A DNA stretch of 64,000 nt from an uncultured Clostridium sp. (GCA_900538475.1 UPYT01000003.1:62001-126000); one strand, 5' to 3'; numbered from the stretch's first letter, positions 35,493-46,245 are shown. The notes: generated from the letters alone by a model not told the origin. Made by a program: numbers and translations.

Positions 35493-36167
35493 ATGATTTA
35501 TCTGGTAGAAGATGACAACAGTATCCGGGAACTTGTGATTTACACCCTGCAGTCTACAGGATTTCCGGCGAAGGGATTTTCCTGTGCCAAGGAATTCTGG
35601 GAGGCCATGAAGGAGGAGCAGCCCTCGATGGCGCTGCTTGATATTATGCTGCCGGACGAGGACGGTCTGACTATTTTGAGAAAGCTTAGGGATTCGGCTC
35701 AAACGGCACGGCTTCCGGTGATTATGCTGACAGCAAAGGGAACGGAGTATGATAAGGTGATTGGTCTGGACAGCGGAGCTGACGATTACATTCCCAAGCC
35801 CTTTGGAATGATGGAACTGGTATCCCGGGTGCGGGCTCTGCTTCGGAGAGCGGAGCCGGAGAAAAAGGGGGGACTTCTTCAGGTTGGCCCCATTGCGGTA
35901 GATGCGGCAAAGCACACAGTTAAGGTCAATGATCAGGCGGTGGTTCTTACCTTTAAGGAGTTTGAGCTGCTTTGCTATCTGATGGAAAATGAAGGAATGG
36001 TTCTTACAAGAGATCAGCTGCTGTCCAGAATCTGGGGCTATGATTTTGATGGGGAGACAAGGACTGTGGACGTTCATATCCGGACTCTTCGGCAGAAACT
36101 GGGGGCAGCCAGCGGCTATATTGAAACCATCCGCGGCGTAGGCTATAAGATGGAGGAAATCGGATGA
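35493..36167 (+). CDS. phoP: OmpR-family response regulator of the phosphate operon
   Basis: 224 residues. The receiver domain has the acidic pair EDD near residues 6-8, phospho-acceptor Asp50 in LLDIMLPDEDG, and the Lys in ADDYIPKPFG. A winged-helix DNA-binding domain follows (LTFKEFELLCYLMEN, TVDVHIRTLRQKLG). It is co-transcribed with phoU and overlaps phoR by 4 bp (ATGA). By context it is the PhoP/PhoB-type activator acting on the Pho boxes upstream of pstS. Confidence 0.93.
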   Translation: MIYLVEDDNSIRELVIYTLQSTGFPAKGFSCAKEFWEAMKEEQPSMALLDIMLPDEDGLTILRKLRDSAQTARLPVIMLTAKGTEYDKVIGLDSGADDYIPKPFGMMELVSRVRALLRRAEPEKKGGLLQVGPIAVDAAKHTVKVNDQAVVLTFKEFELLCYLMENEGMVLTRDQLLSRIWGYDFDGETRTVDVHIRTLRQKLGAASGYIETIRGVGYKMEEIG

Positions 36168-37837
36168 AACGGAAAATCTATTGGAATATGTGCCTGGTTG
36201 CCCTGTTTTCCATGGTAGTGGCAACTCTGGTAACGACCTGGCTGTTTTGCCGGGATTTGCAGGAGCAGATGCAGCTGGCAGTGAGGACTGAGGTGCGGTA
36301 TCTGGAGTCGGCTGTAGAGGTTTCTGGGAAAGAATATCTTGCGCATCTGGCCAGCCGGGGAGACGGCAATAATATAAACCGGATTACCTGGATCGGGGAG
36401 GACGGAACAGTTCTCTATGACAGTTATGCAGACAGCGAATCCTTGGAAAATCACAGGGATCGCCCGGAGGTTGTCAGTGCGTTTCAGACAGGGGCTGGAG
36501 AAAGTGTCCGGATTTCTGATACTCTGGCAGAGCAGACCTATTATTATGCCAGAAAGCTGACAGATGGGACAATCATTCGTGTAGCCAGTACGACCAGCAG
36601 CGGCCTTGCTACGATGGTTCATACAGTTCCGTGGATGATTGTAATGGCAGTGGTGATTTTTGGTGTTACCATGGTTCTGGCAGAGCTTCAGACGAAGCGG
36701 ATCGTGGATCCGATTAATCGTCTGGACCCCAAAAATCCTCAGGCAGAGCAGGTGTATGATGAGCTGGCTCCACTGGTGCGCCGTCTGGAAAAGCAGAAGG
36801 AAACCATTCGGGAGCAGATGGAAACCCTCCGGGAAAAGCAGGAAGAATTTACTGCAATTACAGAAAATATGCGGGAAGGCTTTATTGTTGTGGACAGCAA
36901 AGCAGATGTGATTTCCTATAATTCCAGCGCAGTCCGGATCCTGGGAGTCGATATGGAAAAGAATGGGAACGGCAACATCAATGTGCTGAGTTTAAATCGT
37001 TCCAACAGCTTCCGTCAGGTGGTAGATGAAGCTTTGGCGGGACAGCGATGTGAGCAGAATCTGGATTTAAACGGACGCCATTATCAGATTATTGCCAATC
37101 CGGTAGCAGAGTCTGAAAACCGCTGGGGCGCTGTTGTTGTGATTCTTGATGTGACAGAGCAGCAGAACAGAGAGGGGCTTCGCAGAGAGTTTACAGCAAA
37201 TGTTTCTCACGAGCTGAAAACGCCTCTGACTTCCATTTCCGGGTATGCGGAGATTATGAAAAACGGGCTGGTACCGGCAGCGGATATGGGGCGTTTTTCA
37301 GAAAAAATCTATGTGGAGGCTCAGCGTCTGATTACTCTGGTAGGGGATATTATCAAGCTGTCCCGTCTGGATGAGGGCAATGTGGAGCTGGAAAAGGGAC
37401 CAGTAGATTTGTACCAGATTGCCTCTGAGGTGGTAAAGCGAATGGGGGATATGGCAAATAAGGCTGGAGTGGCGATTGATATTAAGGGAAGTCCGGCCGT
37501 GGTTTCCGGAGCAGCCCAGCTTCTGGATGAAATGATATTTAATATCTGCGAAAATGCAGTAAAGTATAATAAGCCCGGCGGACTGGTACATGTAACTGTA
37601 GTAAAGGAAAAGGGACATCCTACAGTAACTGTGGAGGATACGGGAATCGGGATTCCAGAAGAAGATAAGGAACGGATTTTTGAGCGGTTTTACCGGGTAG
37701 ATAAAAGCCATTCCAAGCAGATTGGAGGTACCGGACTGGGCCTTTCCATTGTGAAGCACGGCGCCATTTACCACCAGGCAAAGGTGGAGATGGAAAGCAG
37801 GCTGGGAGAGGGAACGAGAATCCGGCTGGTGTTTTAG
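36164..37837 (+). CDS. phoR: PhoR-type sensor histidine kinase
   Basis: 557 residues. Membrane segments lie at about residues 8-28 and 150-172, enclosing a short extracellular domain (LESAVEVSGKEYLAHL). A HAMP-like linker, a PAS domain (about 225-325, ENMREGFIVVDSKADVISYN), HisKA with VSHELKTPLTS (His about 349) and a HATPase with DTGIGIPEEDKERIFERF and GGTGLGLSIVKH follow. It phosphorylates PhoP under phosphate limitation, modulated by PhoU. It is the last gene of the operon. Confidence 0.93.
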   Translation: MKRKIYWNMCLVALFSMVVATLVTTWLFCRDLQEQMQLAVRTEVRYLESAVEVSGKEYLAHLASRGDGNNINRITWIGEDGTVLYDSYADSESLENHRDRPEVVSAFQTGAGESVRISDTLAEQTYYYARKLTDGTIIRVASTTSSGLATMVHTVPWMIVMAVVIFGVTMVLAELQTKRIVDPINRLDPKNPQAEQVYDELAPLVRRLEKQKETIREQMETLREKQEEFTAITENMREGFIVVDSKADVISYNSSAVRILGVDMEKNGNGNINVLSLNRSNSFRQVVDEALAGQRCEQNLDLNGRHYQIIANPVAESENRWGAVVVILDVTEQQNREGLRREFTANVSHELKTPLTSISGYAEIMKNGLVPAADMGRFSEKIYVEAQRLITLVGDIIKLSRLDEGNVELEKGPVDLYQIASEVVKRMGDMANKAGVAIDIKGSPAVVSGAAQLLDEMIFNICENAVKYNKPGGLVHVTVVKEKGHPTVTVEDTGIGIPEEDKERIFERFYRVDKSHSKQIGGTGLGLSIVKHGAIYHQAKVEMESRLGEGTRIRLVF

Positions 37838-37955
37838 CCGTGTAGAACGGTCGCTTGCCTGTTACCAATTTCACTGGTTTAAGACGGTGGGGAGTTCACG
37901 AAACTGATGTTTGGACGGGTGATAAATAGACAGGAAAGAAAGGATAGACTTTATT

Positions 37956-37998
37956 ATATGGAGTGGATTGGCTGTTTTGCAGCGGATCCACTCCATAT
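37956..37998. terminator. hairpin after phoR, convergent with the next minus-strand gene
   Basis: Perfect 13-bp arms ATATGGAGTGGAT and ATCCACTCCATAT with a 17-nt loop, followed by TTCTTT. It probably terminates the pst-phoPR transcript. Confidence 0.65.
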
Positions 37999-38048
37999 TT
38001 CTTTGTACAGGAAAGGGTGTCAGCACCAGGATTTTTTGAGAACGTTCT

Positions 38049-38709
38049 TTAACTTCCTTCGCTGAGAGCAAGTCCAAGCAGTATGCCTGGAATAAGAAAT
38101 ACAACCGGTCTTTTCAAAAGCCATGGAAGAAGCTTCGAAGGCGCTGCCAGAACGGACAAGCTCGTGATGGAGCATAAGATGAGTCCGTAGCAGCCTGCTG
38201 CCAGAGCAATCCCGCACCAAAGAAATACTTTGTGAAAACGATGCACGGTCTGTTTCTGGAAAACTACAAGAGTTCCAATAATTCCAGTACAGATCCAAAA
38301 CGCCGGTCGGGTAAAGTCAATGAAAAGAATTTCCCAGGGTGAGATCTGGAATGTCCGTGCACGAAGCGGCTCCAGTATCAATTGGTGGCAGATACGTACT
38401 GATATTGGCAGGAGATGACAAGAAGGCAATCTGAAGAAAGCGGCCATCTCCATTCCCTTTCGCTGTGGATATGAGACAAATCATTTTCTGTTCCGAATCG
38501 CTTAACGTATAGGTAAAATGCTTGTCCTGTACAGAAACTGTTTCTGTTACGGTCCATTCCAAGCTTTCTTCCTTTAGTATGGTATTCAGAATATCCAGGA
38601 AATAAATATATGAGTGGCCAAAATGGTCCAGTATTCCTGTCTGCTCGCTTTCTAATAACAGTTCCTTAACCTGAGAGCTTCCCTCACCTCTACATCTCCA
38701 CCATTCCAT
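38049..38709 (-). pseudogene. frameshifted membrane protein gene of unknown function
   Basis: Two overlapping minus-strand reading frames appear to be one interrupted gene. The first (from 38709) encodes a soluble part with YFLDILNTILKEESLEW and SDSEQKMICLISTAKG up to SSPANISTYLPP. The second, beginning in frame near LILEPLRARTFQISP, has hydrophobic helices (PAFWICTGIIGTLVVF, FLWCGIALAAGCYGLILC) and ends at 38049. The switch lies close to 38370-38380; one inserted or deleted base would join them into roughly 218 residues. No slippery sequence is apparent. The start overlaps the end of the SMC-like gene. I do not recognise the family. It may be a real pseudogene or a sequencing error. Confidence 0.55.
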
Positions 38710-40561
38710 ACGGAACCTGGCAGGCTGTCAGCATTTGTGCTTCCCTCTGGTGGCAGGTAAAGATGATAATCTGACCGGGCCAGGACTGAGACAGCCATTT
38801 CAGAGCAGTCCGCAGCCGCTCATCATCGTACAGTACAAAGCTGTCGTCAAAAATCAGAGGCATCTGATCGCCGTCGCCCTGGAGCAGTCTGGCGGCAGCC
38901 AGCCGCAGGGCCAGGTAAATCTGATCCATTGTGCCGCTGGAAACCTGTTCTACAGGAACCAGGCGAGTGGGAGTATTCATGAAAATATTCAGATTTTCAT
39001 CTACGCTCATACTGCTGTAAATCCCTCCGGTAATGCTGTTTACCAGCTGAGAGGCGCTTTTGTTTAAGTACAGGCCAAAGGAGTCCCGAATGGTGCCGGA
39101 AAGCTCTGTCATGGTCTCCAGAGCCAGATCGATTGCAGTAATTTCTTCTCGGATCCGTTCGTTTTCTTCCAGAACCTGTTTCAGTGCTTCTACCTGATCC
39201 TTGCAGTGCGTCAGGTGATCCAGCTTCTTTTCCAGCTCCCACTGGGTTCGCTGCTGTTTGCTGATGTTTTCTTCACAGGAAACCTCCTGCTGTTGAAGGG
39301 ATGTGATCTGTTCAGCCTGTTCTTTTATAGAATTTTCGGAACGCTCCAGTACCTGGCTTAACCGGATAAATTCCTCCATACGGGCCTCAAAGGCAGCCAT
39401 GGCATCTGCAGAAATGGCAGAATCCCCCAGATGGCGGGAAAAGGTCTCCTGAAGCAGCTTTCCTACCATAGCTGTTTCCTTTTTCCGGGTTTTGTAACGA
39501 AACATGAGAAACAGTCCGGCTGATGCAAACATTACAGCCATCATAGCGCACAGAGTCAGATAGGCAGAGTGATCCACCGCATGGGCCGCTCCAGGAAGAA
39601 GCTCTGCAGCAAATCGGGCCAGTGTACCGGGAAAGCCGATTCCCAGTCCGGCAAGGACAGCAAAAAGCAGGAAGAGGACAGAAAGAACGAGAGCCCCTTT
39701 TTTCTCGCTGGCGGCCTTGGCATTTTCGTATTCCTGGTAGGAAGCTCTGGCGCTGTCCCGGTAACTGATAATAGAGGATTCATCCGTAAACTGTGCTGCG
39801 CTTAATACCTGGCGGCCCTTGGCAATTTTTTGAAGAAGGGTTTCCCGCTCCTCCTGCTTCTGTGCCAGCTGGCTTTTTACGCGGGAACGCAGCTCCTGAT
39901 AGGACTGGAGCTGATTTTCATACTCTGGAGCAGCAATTTCTTTTTCGATGGAACGAATCTCCCCCAGAAGCGAGGTGTAATTTTTTCCGGCATCCGGAGT
40001 CAGCTGCCGTTCAAATTCCCGCCGCCGGTTTTTTAAGTAGGCAGTGGCTTTCGTAATATTCAAGGCCATGCTGCCGGTTGTATTCATATTTGCAATATAA
40101 TTGCGCAGCTCCGTTACCATACCGCTGTCTGTAGCGCTTTTGAGCTGCCCGATGCTGATGGTATTGTTGTAGGTGGTTTCCGTCAGTCCGCACAGAAGAA
40201 AATCCAGAAAGCTTTTGGTGGGCTCCACTTCCTTTCCGGCAGTTTCATCTATAATTGTCGGAACCTTTAAATCTTTTTGAAAATTTCGTTCAATTCGATA
40301 AATAATCCCGTTTTTTTCCAGACGAATCCAGCCGCCGTAAGCGCCCTTATTCTGCCAGGGCTCAAAACGGGTAAACAGATCATTTCTGGCTGCTCGTCCC
40401 CGTCCCCGCTCCATTCCAAAGAGCATACAGCGGATAAAGGTATGGAGGGTCGATTTTCCGGCCTCATTTTTTCCGTATACAAGATTCATGCCGTCCTCAA
40501 ACCGGACGGTGCGGTCGTGAAATTTTCCAAAGCCGTCAATATGTAAATCCAATAACCGCAT
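38690..40561 (-). CDS. SMC/Rad50-like AAA ATPase (YhaN/SbcC type)
   Basis: 623 residues. It opens MRLLDLHIDGFGKFHDRTV with Walker A GKNEAGKST near residue 37. Long coiled-coil regions flank two central hydrophobic segments (ALVLSVLFLLFAVLAGLG and LCAMMAVMFASAGLFLMF). The ABC signature is VSSGTMDQIYLALRLA and Walker B is MPLIFDDSFVLYDD. The membrane hairpin between the coils is characteristic of the Firmicute YhaN type rather than true SbcC. It is 2 bp downstream of its metallophosphatase partner and together they should act on DNA ends. Confidence 0.88.
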   Translation of the reverse strand: MRLLDLHIDGFGKFHDRTVRFEDGMNLVYGKNEAGKSTLHTFIRCMLFGMERGRGRAARNDLFTRFEPWQNKGAYGGWIRLEKNGIIYRIERNFQKDLKVPTIIDETAGKEVEPTKSFLDFLLCGLTETTYNNTISIGQLKSATDSGMVTELRNYIANMNTTGSMALNITKATAYLKNRRREFERQLTPDAGKNYTSLLGEIRSIEKEIAAPEYENQLQSYQELRSRVKSQLAQKQEERETLLQKIAKGRQVLSAAQFTDESSIISYRDSARASYQEYENAKAASEKKGALVLSVLFLLFAVLAGLGIGFPGTLARFAAELLPGAAHAVDHSAYLTLCAMMAVMFASAGLFLMFRYKTRKKETAMVGKLLQETFSRHLGDSAISADAMAAFEARMEEFIRLSQVLERSENSIKEQAEQITSLQQQEVSCEENISKQQRTQWELEKKLDHLTHCKDQVEALKQVLEENERIREEITAIDLALETMTELSGTIRDSFGLYLNKSASQLVNSITGGIYSSMSVDENLNIFMNTPTRLVPVEQVSSGTMDQIYLALRLAAARLLQGDGDQMPLIFDDSFVLYDDERLRTALKWLSQSWPGQIIIFTCHQREAQMLTACQVPYGMVEM

Positions 40562-40563
40562 GG

Positions 40564-41634
40564 CTAGCTCCTCTCATCCGTTGTTCTAAGCAATGCATCA
40601 ATTCCGTAATACAGGGCCTTTTTTTCCACAGGGCTGGAATCCTCCCGCTGAAGTGCCCGGATATAAAAGCCGATCATGTCGCTGGGATGCTCTGCAAAAA
40701 GCCGGCTGAAATCATACTGAGGCTCTGATTCGTCGATGACCTCAATGATCTGCAGCCGTCGTATCAGCGATTCAAAATCGAAAACAATATCAGGATCCCG
40801 CATTCCGCGAATTCGGAACCGGTAAATATGTCCGGCGCCCCGTTTCTGAATCTCCTGAGCCATACGGTCATTCAGCTCCCGGCTGGTAGTAGCCGGAGTT
40901 ACATGAACCACAAGGGGAATATACTGAGCCTGGCACAGGGGAACAAATTCCAGGGAGGTTACCTGAAGCGTGGAAGGGCTGATTTCTCCTGCAATCATAC
41001 CATGGGGGCCAGTTTCTGTCTTGTCCAGAGGTTCTGGGGAACCGCACCAGGCATAAGACCGATCCGGCGCGATTTCCGGCTTGTGAATATGTCCCAGGGC
41101 AGTGTAGGAAAACCCTGATTTGGCAAGCTGGGCCTTGTCCAGAGGCAAATGGGCAGCATCGCCTCCGTGGGCCAGAAGAATTTGAATTCGCCCATTTTCC
41201 GGCGCATGAATGCCGTTCAGCCGGGATTCGGTAATTTCGGCAGTGTGGTAGCTAAAACCGGTCACCTCGGTATTGAGCTCTTCAAAATACACAGAGCTCA
41301 GCTCCTCATCCATAAGAAAGGTCACATTGGGACACCACTGAAAGCTCATGAGAGCAGAATTTTTCCGAATTCGGTCATGGTTTCCGGCAATGATAACCAC
41401 CTGGACTCCGGGAATGGTGGAAAACAGATAATTGACCTCCTTCAGATCCCGCAGCAAGGGCTGGCGGTGGAAGAGATCGCCGGCAATAAACAGAAAATCA
41501 ACATCCCGGATTTTTGCCTGGCGAATGATTTCACCAAAAGTATCATGGATGGCGTGGGCCCGTTCCCGGCTCCAGGGCTTATCGCTGTCGGGATGCATTC
41601 CCCAGTGAATATCAGCTGTGTGGATGAATTTCAT
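40564..41634 (-). CDS. metallophosphoesterase, SbcD/YhaO-type nuclease subunit
   Basis: 356 residues from the ATG at 41634 (MKFIHTADIHWGMH) with AAAGGAGA upstream. Metal motifs run in order: HTADIHWG, AGDLFHRQPLL, AGNHDRIRKN, LLAHGGDA and ALGHIHKPE, the full calcineurin-like set for an Mn-dependent nuclease of the Mre11/SbcD kind. The ATPase partner follows directly. The probable role is processing of double-strand breaks or hairpin DNA. Confidence 0.9.
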   Translation of the reverse strand: MKFIHTADIHWGMHPDSDKPWSRERAHAIHDTFGEIIRQAKIRDVDFLFIAGDLFHRQPLLRDLKEVNYLFSTIPGVQVVIIAGNHDRIRKNSALMSFQWCPNVTFLMDEELSSVYFEELNTEVTGFSYHTAEITESRLNGIHAPENGRIQILLAHGGDAAHLPLDKAQLAKSGFSYTALGHIHKPEIAPDRSYAWCGSPEPLDKTETGPHGMIAGEISPSTLQVTSLEFVPLCQAQYIPLVVHVTPATTSRELNDRMAQEIQKRGAGHIYRFRIRGMRDPDIVFDFESLIRRLQIIEVIDESEPQYDFSRLFAEHPSDMIGFYIRALQREDSSPVEKKALYYGIDALLRTTDERS

Positions 41635-41660
41635 AGAGAAATCTCCTTTGCTTTGTAAAT

Positions 41661-41745
41661 GTAACTGTTCAGGACGGCTTATCTTCTTGTCCGGAAAATC
41701 CGAACAAGAAGCATCGGAGTTTCTCCCGCCGTCCTGAATAGTTAT
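41661..41745. repeat. nested inverted repeat with GTAACTGTTCAG ends
   Basis: GTAACTGTTCAGGACGG (41661-41677) pairs with CCGTCCTGAATAGTTAT (41729-41745). Inside it CTTCTTGTCCGGA pairs with TCCGAACAAGAAG around AAA. It is a two-level hairpin in the gap between asnS and the nuclease pair, and its ends resemble the element at 2719. Confidence 0.65.
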
Positions 41746-41897
41746 CTGTAAATAGAAGAAAAACGGCACCGTTTCCGAAGCATCTCCAGCCCTCTGCAGC
41801 AATACTGCTTTCGGAATACTCCAGAAAATCAGAGAGATCAGGGCAGAAGCATCCGGAAAACAGATGCCGTTTTTAAAAACAGTTCCAATTATAATAC

Positions 41898-43289
41898 TTA
41901 CAGTTCGCAGTTGCCTACAGTACGCGGGAAGGGAATGACATCGCGGATATTGCCCATACCGGTCAGGTACATAACGCAGCGCTCAAAGCCCAGTCCGAAG
42001 CCTGCGTGACGGGTAGAGCCGTATTTGCGCAGCTCCAGATAGAACTTGTAATCCTCTTCCTTCAGTCCCAGCTCGTTCATGCGGGCCAGCAGCTTTTCAT
42101 AATCATCCTCACGCTGGCTGCCGCCGATGATTTCGCCGATGCCCGGAACGAGACAGTCAACAGCTGCAACGGTCTTTCCGTCCGGATTCAGCTTCATGTA
42201 GAAGGCTTTGATTTCCTTGGGATAATCGGTTACGAATACCGGTTTTTTGAATACCTGCTCTGTCAGATAGCGCTCATGCTCTGTCTGCAGATCACAGCCC
42301 CAGGAAACCTTATAATCAAATTTGTCGTTGTTCTTTTCCAGAATTTCAATGGCTTCTGTGTAGGTGATGCGGCCGAATTCAGAATTCAGTACGTTATTTA
42401 ACCGATCCAGAAGTCCTTTGTCGATAAAGCTGTTGAAGAAGGCCATTTCCTCCGGAGCATGTTCTAAAACATAGCGGATGATATATTTTAACATACCCTC
42501 AGCCAGCTCCATGTTGTCGTCCAGATCAGCAAAGGCCATCTCCGGCTCGATCATCCAGAACTCAGCTGCATGGCGGGTGGTGTTGGAGTTCTCTGCCCGG
42601 AAAGTAGGGCCAAAGGTATAAATGTTGCGGAAGGCCATTGCATAGGTCTCACCGTTTAACTGGCCGCTTACAGTCAGGTTGGTAGGCTTGCCGAAGAAAT
42701 CCTCAGAGAAATCAACAGCTCCGTCCTGGGTTGTGGGAATGTTCTTTAAATCCATGGTAGTAACCTGGAACATCTCTCCGGCGCCTTCACAGTCGCTTCC
42801 TGTAATCAGGGGAGTATGAACATAGACAAAATCCTTCTCCTGGAAATACTGGTGGATTGCATAAGCAATCAGGGAGCGGACACGGAATACAGCCTGGAAG
42901 GTGTTGGTACGGGGGCGCAGATGAGTAATCGTGCGCAGATACTCCAGGGTGTGACGCTTTTTCTGCAGGGGATAGTCCGGAGCAGATGCGCCCTCTACAA
43001 CAACCTCAGAGGCCTGAATCTCAAATGGCTGCTTGGCCTGAGGTGTGGCAACCAGAGTACCCTTTACAATAATGGCTGCGCCTACATTCAGACGGCAGAT
43101 CTCATCAAAGTTTGCCAGGGTGTCGTGGTATACAATCTGAAGGGTGTCAAAATAAGAACCATCGCTGACAACAATAAATCCAAATGCTTTGGAATCCCGG
43201 ACGCTGCGGACCCATCCGCCTACGGAAATTTCCTTGTCCAGGTAAGTTTCTCTGTTTTTATACAGTTCTCTTACGGTTACTAAATTCAT
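41898..43289 (-). CDS. asnS: asparaginyl-tRNA synthetase
   Basis: 463 residues. An N-terminal OB-fold anticodon-binding domain ([23 protein letters not shown]) precedes a class II catalytic core. Motif 2 appears in [24 protein letters not shown] and motif 3 in [16 protein letters not shown] near the C-terminus. The AENSNT form is specific for AsnRS rather than AspRS. AsnA in the same window makes the amino acid it uses. No T-box leader was found. Confidence 0.97.
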   Translation of the reverse strand: MNLVTVRELYKNRETYLDKEISVGGWVRSVRDSKAFGFIVVSDGSYFDTLQIVYHDTLANFDEICRLNVGAAIIVKGTLVATPQAKQPFEIQASEVVVEGASAPDYPLQKKRHTLEYLRTITHLRPRTNTFQAVFRVRSLIAYAIHQYFQEKDFVYVHTPLITGSDCEGAGEMFQVTTMDLKNIPTTQDGAVDFSEDFFGKPTNLTVSGQLNGETYAMAFRNIYTFGPTFRAENSNTTRHAAEFWMIEPEMAFADLDDNMELAEGMLKYIIRYVLEHAPEEMAFFNSFIDKGLLDRLNNVLNSEFGRITYTEAIEILEKNNDKFDYKVSWGCDLQTEHERYLTEQVFKKPVFVTDYPKEIKAFYMKLNPDGKTVAAVDCLVPGIGEIIGGSQREDDYEKLLARMNELGLKEEDYKFYLELRKYGSTRHAGFGLGFERCVMYLTGMGNIRDVIPFPRTVGNCEL

Positions 43290-43378
43290 AATGCTTCTCC
43301 TTTATCTTTCCTAGCGTCCAGCAAAGGGCGCCCTGTTTTGCCTGAAAATAACCTAATCTGCAGGCATACCTATACAGA

Positions 43379-43407
43379 AGTATACTGTATTTTTGCATTT
43401 GATTCAA
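43379..43407 (-). promoter_or_regulatory. promoter of asnS
   Basis: On the minus strand TTGAAT (43407-43402) and TATACT (43384-43379) are 17 bp apart, about 90 bp before the asnS start. The leader contains a palindrome AGGGCGCCCT but no T-box consensus. Confidence 0.65.
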
Positions 43408-43606
43408 GTAGGGGAAACGAAGATCTTGGAAGGAAACCCATTAATTAGACAGAAAAGGAAAAAAAGAAGAAAACGTGCCAATTCTGCGTTTTCTGGCGAA
43501 GTATTGTGTCAAGCTGGCAGGTTGATACTAAATATAGAAAAAAATAAAGAGTTGCGAGAAATGTCGGAAAATGTACAAAAAAACTTCATAATAAATTCAA
43601 AATTTA

Positions 43607-43635
43607 TTCACCTTTCTACAAATCTATGCTATAAT
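43607..43635 (+). promoter_or_regulatory. promoter of glgC-glgD
   Basis: TTCACC (43607-43612) and a perfect TATAAT (43630-43635) with a 17-bp spacer, 36 bp before the GTG start. The preceding bases back to the asnS promoter are AT-rich and hold no gene. Confidence 0.7.
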
Positions 43636-43671
43636 ATAAAGCACAAGAAAATCTTACAGCGAGGTGATAAC

Positions 43672-44946
43672 GTGATAAAGAAGGAAATGATTGCCATGCT
43701 TTTGGCTGGGGGACAGGGAAGCCGTCTGGGAGTATTAACACAGAAGGTAGCCAAACCGGCAGTATCATTTGGGGGGAAGTACAGAATTATCGATTTCCCG
43801 CTGAGCAACTGTATCAATTCGGGAGTAGATACAGTTGGAGTTTTAACACAGTATCAACCGTTGCGTCTGAATACCCATATCGGAATTGGTATTCCGTGGG
43901 ATCTGGACCGCAACGTAGGCGGAGTGACGATTCTTCCGCCATATGAGAAGAGCAAAGGCAGTGACTGGTATACAGGAACAGCCAACGCCATTTTCCAGAA
44001 TCTGGAATATATGGAAACCTACAATCCTGACTATGTGCTGATTTTGTCAGGAGATCATATTTACAAGATGGATTACGAGGTTATGCTGGAGTACCATAAG
44101 GCAAACAATGCAGATGTAACCATCGCGGCTATGCCGGTGCCCATTGAGGAAGCCAGCAGATTTGGCATCGTAATCACAGATGAGCACAACCGGATTACGG
44201 AGTTTGAAGAGAAGCCAGCGAATCCGCGAAGCAACCTGGCATCCATGGGTATTTACATATTCAGCTGGCCGGCTCTGAAGGAGGCTCTGCTTGCTCTGTC
44301 TGAGGAACCGGGCTGCGACTTCGGAAAACATGTGATTCCTTACTGCCATGGCAAGGGAGAGCGTATTTTCGCTTACGAGTACAACGGCTACTGGAAGGAT
44401 GTAGGAACACTGGGTTCCTACTGGGAAGCTAACATGGAGCTGATTGATATTATTCCGGAATTCAATTTATATGAGGAATACTGGAAGATCTATACAAGAA
44501 GCGATATTATTCCGCCTCAGTACATTGCACCGGAGGCTGTGATTGAACGCAGTATTATCGGAGAAGGTACAGAGATCTACGGAGAGGTCCACAACTCTGT
44601 CATCGGCGCAGGCGTTACTATTGAGGCCGGCGCAGTGGTGAGGGATTCGATTGTCATGCGCAACAGCGTAATAGGCGCAGGAGCGAAGGTGGACAAGGCC
44701 ATCGTAGCTGAGGACACTGCCATCGGAGCCGGCGCAGAGCTTGGCGTAGGTGAATATGCGCCCAGCACCTATGATCCCAAGGTTTATCAGTTTGATCTGG
44801 TAACGATCGGAGAGCACAGCGTAATTCCGGAAAATGTCAAGATTGGAAAGAATACAGCGATTTCCGGCGTTACCGTTTTGGAGGATTATCCTGACGGATT
44901 ACTGGCAAGCGGCGATTCCATTATAAAGGCAGGTGGCATGAGATGA
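43672..44946 (+). CDS. glgC: glucose-1-phosphate adenylyltransferase
   Basis: 424 residues from GTG 43672 with GAGGTGATAA just upstream. It makes ADP-glucose for glycogen. The nucleotide motif [18 protein letters not shown], the substrate loop [18 protein letters not shown], the [12 protein letters not shown] block and the C-terminal left-handed beta-helix ([15 protein letters not shown]) are all present. It overlaps glgD by 4 bp (ATGA), so GlgC and GlgD should be made in equal amounts. Confidence 0.96.
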   Translation: MIKKEMIAMLLAGGQGSRLGVLTQKVAKPAVSFGGKYRIIDFPLSNCINSGVDTVGVLTQYQPLRLNTHIGIGIPWDLDRNVGGVTILPPYEKSKGSDWYTGTANAIFQNLEYMETYNPDYVLILSGDHIYKMDYEVMLEYHKANNADVTIAAMPVPIEEASRFGIVITDEHNRITEFEEKPANPRSNLASMGIYIFSWPALKEALLALSEEPGCDFGKHVIPYCHGKGERIFAYEYNGYWKDVGTLGSYWEANMELIDIIPEFNLYEEYWKIYTRSDIIPPQYIAPEAVIERSIIGEGTEIYGEVHNSVIGAGVTIEAGAVVRDSIVMRNSVIGAGAKVDKAIVAEDTAIGAGAELGVGEYAPSTYDPKVYQFDLVTIGEHSVIPENVKIGKNTAISGVTVLEDYPDGLLASGDSIIKAGGMR

Positions 44947-46064
44947 GAGCGATTGGTATAGTATTAGCAGGCGGAAACAGTAAAAGAATGCGGGAGTTAT
45001 CGAACAAAAGGGCAATATCCGCCATGCCGGTTGCAGGAAGCTACCGCAGCATTGATTTTGTATTAAGCAACATGACCAATTCCCATATCCAGAACGTGGC
45101 TGTATTTACCCAGTACAATTCCCGTTCCTTAAACGAGCATTTAAGCTCCTCCAAATGGTGGGATTTCGGAAGAAAACAGGGCGGTCTGTATGTATTTACC
45201 CCGACCATTACAGCGCAGAACAGCGACTGGTACCGGGGCACAGCTGATGCGCTGTACCAGAACCTGACCTTTTTAAAGAACAGCCATGAGCCGTATGTTG
45301 TGATTGCATCCGGCGATGGTATCTATAAGATGGATTACAACAAGGTTCTGGAATATCATATCGAGAAGAAAGCAGATATTACTGTAGTATGCAAGGATAT
45401 GAGCGAGGAAGAGGATGTGACCCGCTTCGGTCTGCTGAAGCTGAATGATGACGGCCGTATTATAGAATTTGAGGAGAAGCCCATGGTGGCAACCTCCAAT
45501 ACAGTTTCCTGCGGTATCTATATTATTCGCCGCCGTCAGCTGATTGAGCTGATTGAGCGCTGTGCTGCAGAGGATCGGGTTGACTTTGTACGGGATGTTC
45601 TGGTTCGTTATAAAAACCTGAAGCGTATTTACGGATACAAGATAGACTCTTACTGGAGCAATATTGCATCTGTGGATTCCTATTACAAAACCAATATGGA
45701 TTTCCTGAAACCAGATGTGCGCAACTATTTCTTTAAGCAGTATCCGGACATTTATTCCAAGGTAGACGATCTGCCGCCGGCCAAGTACAATCCTGGCGCG
45801 TCAGTGAAAAACAGCCTGATTTCCAGCGGATCCATTATCAACGGAACCGTGGAAAATTCAATTTTGTTTAAGAAGGCCTATGTAGGCAATAACTGTGTTA
45901 TTAAAAATTCCATTATTCTCAACGATGTTTACATCGGGGACAATACGGTGATCGAAAACTGTATCGTAGAGAGCCGTGATACCATCCGCGCCAACACTAC
46001 ATATATCGGCACTCCGGATGAGATAAAGATTGTAGTTGAGAAAAACGAACGCTATACATTATAG
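44943..46064 (+). CDS. glgD: GlgD, regulatory-type subunit of glucose-1-phosphate adenylyltransferase
   Basis: 373 residues. It is homologous to GlgC, but the N-terminal loop reads [21 protein letters not shown], lacking the GGxGxRL pattern. The chain is shorter, with a reduced beta-helix end ([19 protein letters not shown]). In Firmicutes GlgD is largely non-catalytic and stimulates GlgC in a heteromer. A possible weak terminator (GCTGAAAC / GTTTCAGT, 46071-46110) lies after it. malQ, about 10 kb away, acts on the same polymer. Confidence 0.95.
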   Translation: MRAIGIVLAGGNSKRMRELSNKRAISAMPVAGSYRSIDFVLSNMTNSHIQNVAVFTQYNSRSLNEHLSSSKWWDFGRKQGGLYVFTPTITAQNSDWYRGTADALYQNLTFLKNSHEPYVVIASGDGIYKMDYNKVLEYHIEKKADITVVCKDMSEEEDVTRFGLLKLNDDGRIIEFEEKPMVATSNTVSCGIYIIRRRQLIELIERCAAEDRVDFVRDVLVRYKNLKRIYGYKIDSYWSNIASVDSYYKTNMDFLKPDVRNYFFKQYPDIYSKVDDLPPAKYNPGASVKNSLISSGSIINGTVENSILFKKAYVGNNCVIKNSIILNDVYIGDNTVIENCIVESRDTIRANTTYIGTPDEIKIVVEKNERYTL

Positions 46065-46245
46065 GCACAGGCTGAAACGCTGGTGCGGGGGATATAGCAG
46101 CTGTTTCAGTCTTATTCCAGGAGGGGAGGTCTGCAAACAATAAGGCAGACAAGCCTGCATAAGCATTGTTCGGGGAAGTCAGAAAGACCCGGAACAGGAG
46201 GACTGGACAGTTGTACAGTTTACGAGAGGGAAGGGGCTTGGAAAA

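Noticed and set aside
43290..43410. T-box riboswitch upstream of asnS
   Set aside because: No TGGNACCGCG-type T-box sequence or specifier-loop layout was found; only a normal promoter and a short palindrome.
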